The position numbers were made by a program, and so were the translations under genes. The notes beneath the pieces are model-generated. The model had not been told where the DNA came from. It did not search any database and saw only the letters and a program-made list of their open reading frames with translations. Positions 6,033 to 8,427 of a stretch of DNA of 8,427 nt are shown here, one piece after another. Positions within the stretch are counted from its first letter, which is position 1, and every line of letters begins with the position of its first letter. Location of the stretch: positions 1 through 8,427 of the forward strand of contig DLVS01000284.1 in assembly GCA_003445095.1 (NCBI GenBank). Reading direction: 5' to 3'. Source of the stretch: Verrucomicrobiales bacterium (GTDB lineage Bacteria > Verrucomicrobiota > Verrucomicrobiia > Limisphaerales > UBA9464).

Positions 6033-6404
6033 GTCCTCATTGGCCGTTCCCCAGCGCTGGATTTCACGGAGTAGATCGACGGCAGTGGGACGGTCGGTCA
6101 TCTGTTGCAGCAGCTTTTCCAGCAGGCCCGTCAATTCAGCATCCAATTGCATCGTCGCGAAGGAAGCTTCCAGTTGGCGGGCGGCGTCAGTGGACGCCGG
6201 GTCGGCCTCGACGGCGCTCACTGCCGCGTCCACCGCCGCTGGGTTACTAGCCTGGGCGCGTGCTCGCGCGATCAATTCGCCGTAAAACCGTTGGCTAGTC
6301 TCGCCGTAGCGCGTACGGCCGCCCGCTCGATTGAACTCGACCGCACTGGCGACGATGAAGCGAGGCGGCACCACTGAGGGACGGGTTGTCGGGGGTGTTT
6401 CCAT
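5958..6404 (-). CDS. Small helical protein with C-terminal amyloid-like motif; candidate adaptor/effector of the NACHT protein
   Basis: 148 residues, starting at ATG 6404 and stopping three bases before the NACHT gene start. I do not recognise a named family. Residues 1-15 are Pro/Thr-rich and probably disordered. Residues 35-118 are predicted helical by composition, with Ala/Leu/Glu-rich stretches such as FYGELIARARAQ (40-51), AAVDAAVSAVEADP (56-69) and AELTGLLEKLLQQM (89-102). Residues 125-148 alternate polar and hydrophobic residues (INIHVAGNIQGV...) and end with VHGGVTFN, matching the N-terminus of the neighbouring NTPase. Small proteins made of a helical region with 'A..DP' stretches plus a terminal 'GNV.G.V...HGGV.F' motif occur beside NLR-like genes in Actinobacteria, and some are proposed to carry pore-forming Bell-type domains. 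I cannot tell whether this one kills, signals or only bridges. No transmembrane helix or Shine-Dalgarno is visible. Confidence 0.75.
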   Translation of the reverse strand: METPPTTRPSVVPPRFIVASAVEFNRAGGRTRYGETSQRFYGELIARARAQASNPAAVDAAVSAVEADPASTDAARQLEASFATMQLDAELTGLLEKLLQQMTDRPTAVDLLREIQRWGTANEDINIHVAGNIQGVIAREVHGGVTFN

Positions 6405-6507
6405 GGCTTGGGAAATAGCAGGGCGCTGCTTTTACTGCAATCTCGACCCTATCCACCTCGGCCGCGGCCTTGGCAGATTGTCCCCGCTGCCACAACCTCG
6501 ACACTCT
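6405..6507. promoter_or_regulatory. 103-base divergent promoter region with a small hairpin and a palindrome
   Basis: The NACHT operon leaves leftward from 6404 and the membrane-protein gene rightward from 6508, so both promoters must lie here or inside the genes. I see no convincing -35/-10 pair. Two structures stand out: AGCAG/CTGCT (6417-6421/6426-6430) with a GGCG loop, followed by TTT on the plus strand; and the perfect palindrome GGCCGCGGCC (6460-6469) flanked by CC and GG two bases out. The palindrome could be a dyad operator serving both directions; this is inferred from position only. Confidence 0.4.
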
Positions 6508-7059
6508 ATGAAGACCACCCCGCCCAAACCGGCTGGATTTCACGACGACTGGTGGAAGCTCCGCTGGATGGTTGTATTCGTCTTGGTTCTTACCGCTGGC
6601 TACTGGTGGCTGACCGCGCGAATACTTTTGCCGGATCCGTTGCCGGCCGACGGTAGTGCTCTCGTTTCTACCAACAATACGGCGTCCGGGCTGCGCGGGC
6701 AGTTTGGCGACATGTTTGGCGGACTGAATGCGCTATTCTCGGGACTGGCGTTTGCCGGGGTCGTATATGCACTCTTGCTGCAACGGCGAGATCTCCAGCA
6801 GCAGCACGATGGATTACAGCTCCAGCGGGAGGCCTTCGAAGAGCAAGTAAAACTGGCTGCCGAGACGGCATCTTTGCAAGCGTTGGTGGCACAGTTGGAA
6901 CAATGGCAGCGGATGCAGAACGCCCCCAATTTAGCCGGAGAAACCAGAGAAAAACTATTAGCCGAAACGGCAACTTTGGTGGACGAATTGTGTCATCAGC
7001 GAGAACAGCTCAATCGGCGACTAACCAAAATGCAAATGGCAGCGCAGGAATCAGTGTGA
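6508..7059 (+). CDS. Two-helix membrane protein with cytoplasmic coiled coil
   Basis: 183 residues. Helix 1 is about 19-40 (WMVVFVLVLTAGYWWLTA) and helix 2 about 70-92 (NALFSGLAFAGVVYALLLQ). They are joined by a roughly 30-residue, probably periplasmic loop. From about 93 to 180 there is a Gln/Leu/Glu-rich coiled coil (RRDLQQQHDGLQLQREAFEEQ). The helix-2 signature followed by a charged coiled coil is familiar from small membrane proteins and from the N-terminus of putative phage-abortive-infection (putAbiC-like) proteins. The larger C-terminal domain of those proteins is missing here, so no activity can be assigned. The frame is open back to 6331, but that part overlaps the oppositely oriented 148-residue gene and lacks membrane-protein character, so I start at the ATG at 6508. 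Divergence from the NACHT operon suggests, but does not prove, a shared system. No Shine-Dalgarno is evident. Confidence 0.78.
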   Translation: MKTTPPKPAGFHDDWWKLRWMVVFVLVLTAGYWWLTARILLPDPLPADGSALVSTNNTASGLRGQFGDMFGGLNALFSGLAFAGVVYALLLQRRDLQQQHDGLQLQREAFEEQVKLAAETASLQALVAQLEQWQRMQNAPNLAGETREKLLAETATLVDELCHQREQLNRRLTKMQMAAQESV

Positions 7060-7091
7060 GCATCAAGAAGGCTGCCGTCCTTGGCTCGGCC

Positions 7092-7730
7092 TCACGCACC
7101 CTCGATCATCGGATACTTCTCCCATTCGGCATCATCGAAGTGCCACCACTCGGATCGGATTCCTGTGAAACCGGCTGCGAGCATCAGGTCACGGAGTTGA
7201 TGTCGGTTCGCCAATACCTCCGCTGGCAAGGCTTCGAAGTCCGAGGCCGCCCGAGGTGTAAAATCATCGAAGCCCGTCCCCATCGGCAGCTCAGCGCCAT
7301 CGTTCAGCCGAACCAGCGTAACGTCCACTGCGGCGCCGCGAGTGTGACGTGAGCCCCGTTCCGGCGGTGCCACAAAGCGTGGATCGGGACAGGCCGCCCA
7401 CATCAGCCGTTGCACCACCGCCGGGCGAAAGGCGTCCCAAACTTTGAGCCCCAGCCCCGCCATCGCCGCGGCCTTCGGCCCGTTCGCTAGTTTCCGGGCG
7501 ACCGGCGCTCGCAAGGAAGCGCGGGGCAACCGATACAGCGCTCGCCCCAGAAAATTACGCGCGGCGGCATACCGCATTTCGACAACGATTCCCGGGACGC
7601 ACTCCTCCAGGTCAACGAGGGCATTGGGCACCAGCGAACGTGAAGCCAGATCGTTGGACCGTCTACCCTGAAGTCCGAAGTTGGCGCTCCCTTCGGGCAA
7701 GGCGTCGCACCCCAGCCTGATGAACAACAT
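7092..7730 (-). CDS. VanX-like D-alanyl-D-alanine dipeptidase (peptidase family M15D)
   Basis: 212 residues with every landmark of the zinc dipeptidase family. Arg102 lies in WDAFRPAVVQR. Zinc ligands His129 and Asp136 lie in GSRHTRGAAVDVTLV. MGTGFDDF (150-157) follows. Catalytic Glu194 and zinc ligand His197 lie in SEWWHFDD. Enzymes of this type split D-Ala-D-Ala, either to remove the vancomycin target or to recycle D-Ala from the cell wall. No signal peptide or lipobox is convincing, so the cytoplasm is most likely. I give the ATG at 7730, but about 37 residues precede the family core (LVDLEECVPGIVVEMRY); GTG at 7631 would give a length closer to the domain and is a real alternative. The plus-strand membrane gene converges on it with a 32-base gap holding no clear terminator. 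No van ligase, dehydrogenase or two-component genes are present. Confidence 0.87.
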   Translation of the reverse strand: MLFIRLGCDALPEGSANFGLQGRRSNDLASRSLVPNALVDLEECVPGIVVEMRYAAARNFLGRALYRLPRASLRAPVARKLANGPKAAAMAGLGLKVWDAFRPAVVQRLMWAACPDPRFVAPPERGSRHTRGAAVDVTLVRLNDGAELPMGTGFDDFTPRAASDFEALPAEVLANRHQLRDLMLAAGFTGIRSEWWHFDDAEWEKYPMIEGA

Positions 7731-7820
7731 TGGAAACCGTATCAGGCGTGCGCTCCCCCAATCCTACTTCGGAGTTCGGGTTCACCACGGCCTCCCCACG
7801 CCATGATCTTCGAGAGAGGC

Positions 7821-7835
7821 TTCCGTGCAACGGAA
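7821..7835. other. Short perfect hairpin after the C39-like peptidase gene
   Basis: TTCCGT (7821-7826) and ACGGAA (7830-7835) form a 6-bp stem around GCA, eight bases past the stop codon of the peptidase gene on the minus strand. There is no T-run, so it is at best a weak terminator or an end-of-message stem. Confidence 0.25.
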
Positions 7836-7843
7836 TGAGGAGA

Positions 7844-8427
7844 CTAATCCCGCGGAAACGCATCGCCGTCGGGAAGGGCGTGCCCGCTCGGCCACACGCA
7901 ATAGACGGTTCTCCTCGACGACGCCCACGCGTGCTCGAAATCAGCGCGCGGAAAGATCCGGCGGACCCGCTCACGGCGCACGCCGGGATCGTTCACGATC
8001 ACGTCGCCTTCGACGGTGAAGCCGCGCACCACCACAATATGACCGTCGTTGGGCGTCGGCTTGTTCGCCCCTTTCAGCAGCGCGTAACTCACCGAAGCGG
8101 CTGCCGGCAGACCCGAGGCAACCCACCGTTCCAAATCTGTAAAGGAGCCAAATCGAGCGACGGCCGCGTTTAATCCAGGCAAGCTGCCGGCAAAGGCCAT
8201 GTTGAACGGCCAGTTTCCGGTGCCGCCCCAGCCAGGGTCGAAGACCGCGGCAGCTATGTCGGGAACCGAAACGATCCAATCGGGGCGCCCTTGTTTCTCG
8301 CCCCAGTAGGCCAGCAGCATCGCAGTGCTGGTCGGGCTACACCACTTGTCCACTCCCTCAGGAAACTCCGCTTGAGTCCGCACCGTCTTCTGCTTGAAAA
8401 AACAAATTGGTACTTCCAATACACCTT
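7844..8427 (-). CDS. C39-like cysteine peptidase family protein, C-terminal part
   Basis: The frame is open from the right edge to a TAG at 7844; a TTG at 8419 is only a possible start, and the gene probably continues outside the window. Numbering from that TTG, Cys27 lies in EGVDKWCSPTSTAMLLAYWG and His127 in NDGHIVVVRGF. VIVNDP (140-145) supplies the Asn/Asp that completes a papain-like catalytic triad. This is the pattern of the Peptidase_C39_2 family (PF13529), found in stand-alone secreted or cell-wall proteins as well as in bacteriocin-transporter relatives. Many relatives carry an N-terminal domain before the peptidase, and that part would be missing here. The VanX-like gene follows 113 bases downstream on the same strand, so a cell-wall peptide role is possible but unproven. 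Confidence 0.8.
   Translation of the reverse strand, partial: GVLEVPICFFKQKTVRTQAEFPEGVDKWCSPTSTAMLLAYWGEKQGRPDWIVSVPDIAAAVFDPGWGGTGNWPFNMAFAGSLPGLNAAVARFGSFTDLERWVASGLPAAASVSYALLKGANKPTPNDGHIVVVRGFTVEGDVIVNDPGVRRERVRRIFPRADFEHAWASSRRTVYCVWPSGHALPDGDAFPRD

Noticed and set aside
6331..6507. 59-residue N-terminal extension of the membrane protein
   Set aside because: It would overlap the opposite-strand 148-residue gene and run through the divergent promoter region; the ATG at 6508 directly precedes the membrane helix region.
7092..7730. Vancomycin-resistance cluster
   Set aside because: VanX-like enzymes occur outside resistance clusters, and no VanH, D-Ala-D-Lac ligase or VanRS-like gene is present.
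1..8427. CRISPR array, tRNA/rRNA genes, insertion sequence or integrase
   Set aside because: I found no regularly spaced repeats, no cloverleaf or rRNA-like sequence, and no transposase or recombinase motif in any frame.

Overview
The window reads as a chromosomal stretch of a GC-rich, environmental Gram-negative-type bacterium. Verrucomicrobiota (or a neighbouring PVC phylum) is my best guess. The basis is the gene mix: a phosphoenolpyruvate-hydrolase-like TIM-barrel protein, a DUF5722-like secreted glycosidase, a NACHT-FGE fusion and a VanX-like dipeptidase. It is also the near absence of Shine-Dalgarno motifs before the starts, and a patch of GC-rich intergenic hairpin repeats of a kind I associate with verrucomicrobial genomes. 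This is inference; no marker gene is present.

Layout. Positions 1-240 (-): 5' part of a Uma2-type nuclease gene, cut by the window edge. 310-1194 (-): PEP-hydrolase-family TIM barrel, ending in a terminator-like hairpin. 1195-1814: 620 bases without a credible gene, holding a possible promoter, two copies of a hairpin repeat, several more perfect stem-loops and a 41-base imperfect palindrome. 1815-3101 (-): secreted clan-A-like glycoside hydrolase whose non-ATG start lies inside an 11-bp inverted repeat. 3174-5954 (-): 926-residue NACHT NTPase with a C-terminal FGE/SUMF1 domain. 5958-6404 (-): 148-residue helical protein, three bases upstream of the NACHT gene. 6508-7059 (+): divergent two-helix membrane protein with a coiled-coil tail. 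7092-7730 (-): VanX-like D-Ala-D-Ala dipeptidase. 7844-8427 (-): C39-like cysteine peptidase, cut by the window edge.

The most interesting part is 3174-7059. The last 24 residues of the 148-residue protein and residues 10-32 of the NACHT protein carry the same short Gly/Val-rich beta-type motif (G..GVI...VHG.V.F). A helical protein with a C-terminal motif, encoded next to an NLR-like NTPase with the matching N-terminal motif, is the arrangement described for NLR-associated amyloid signalling sequences in bacteria. The FGE domain lacks the catalytic cysteines and probably acts as a C-type-lectin-fold sensor. I infer a conflict or defence module: sensor (FGE), switch (NACHT), motif-templated helical adaptor or effector, and perhaps the divergent membrane protein. 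The flanking genes look like unrelated metabolic and cell-wall functions.
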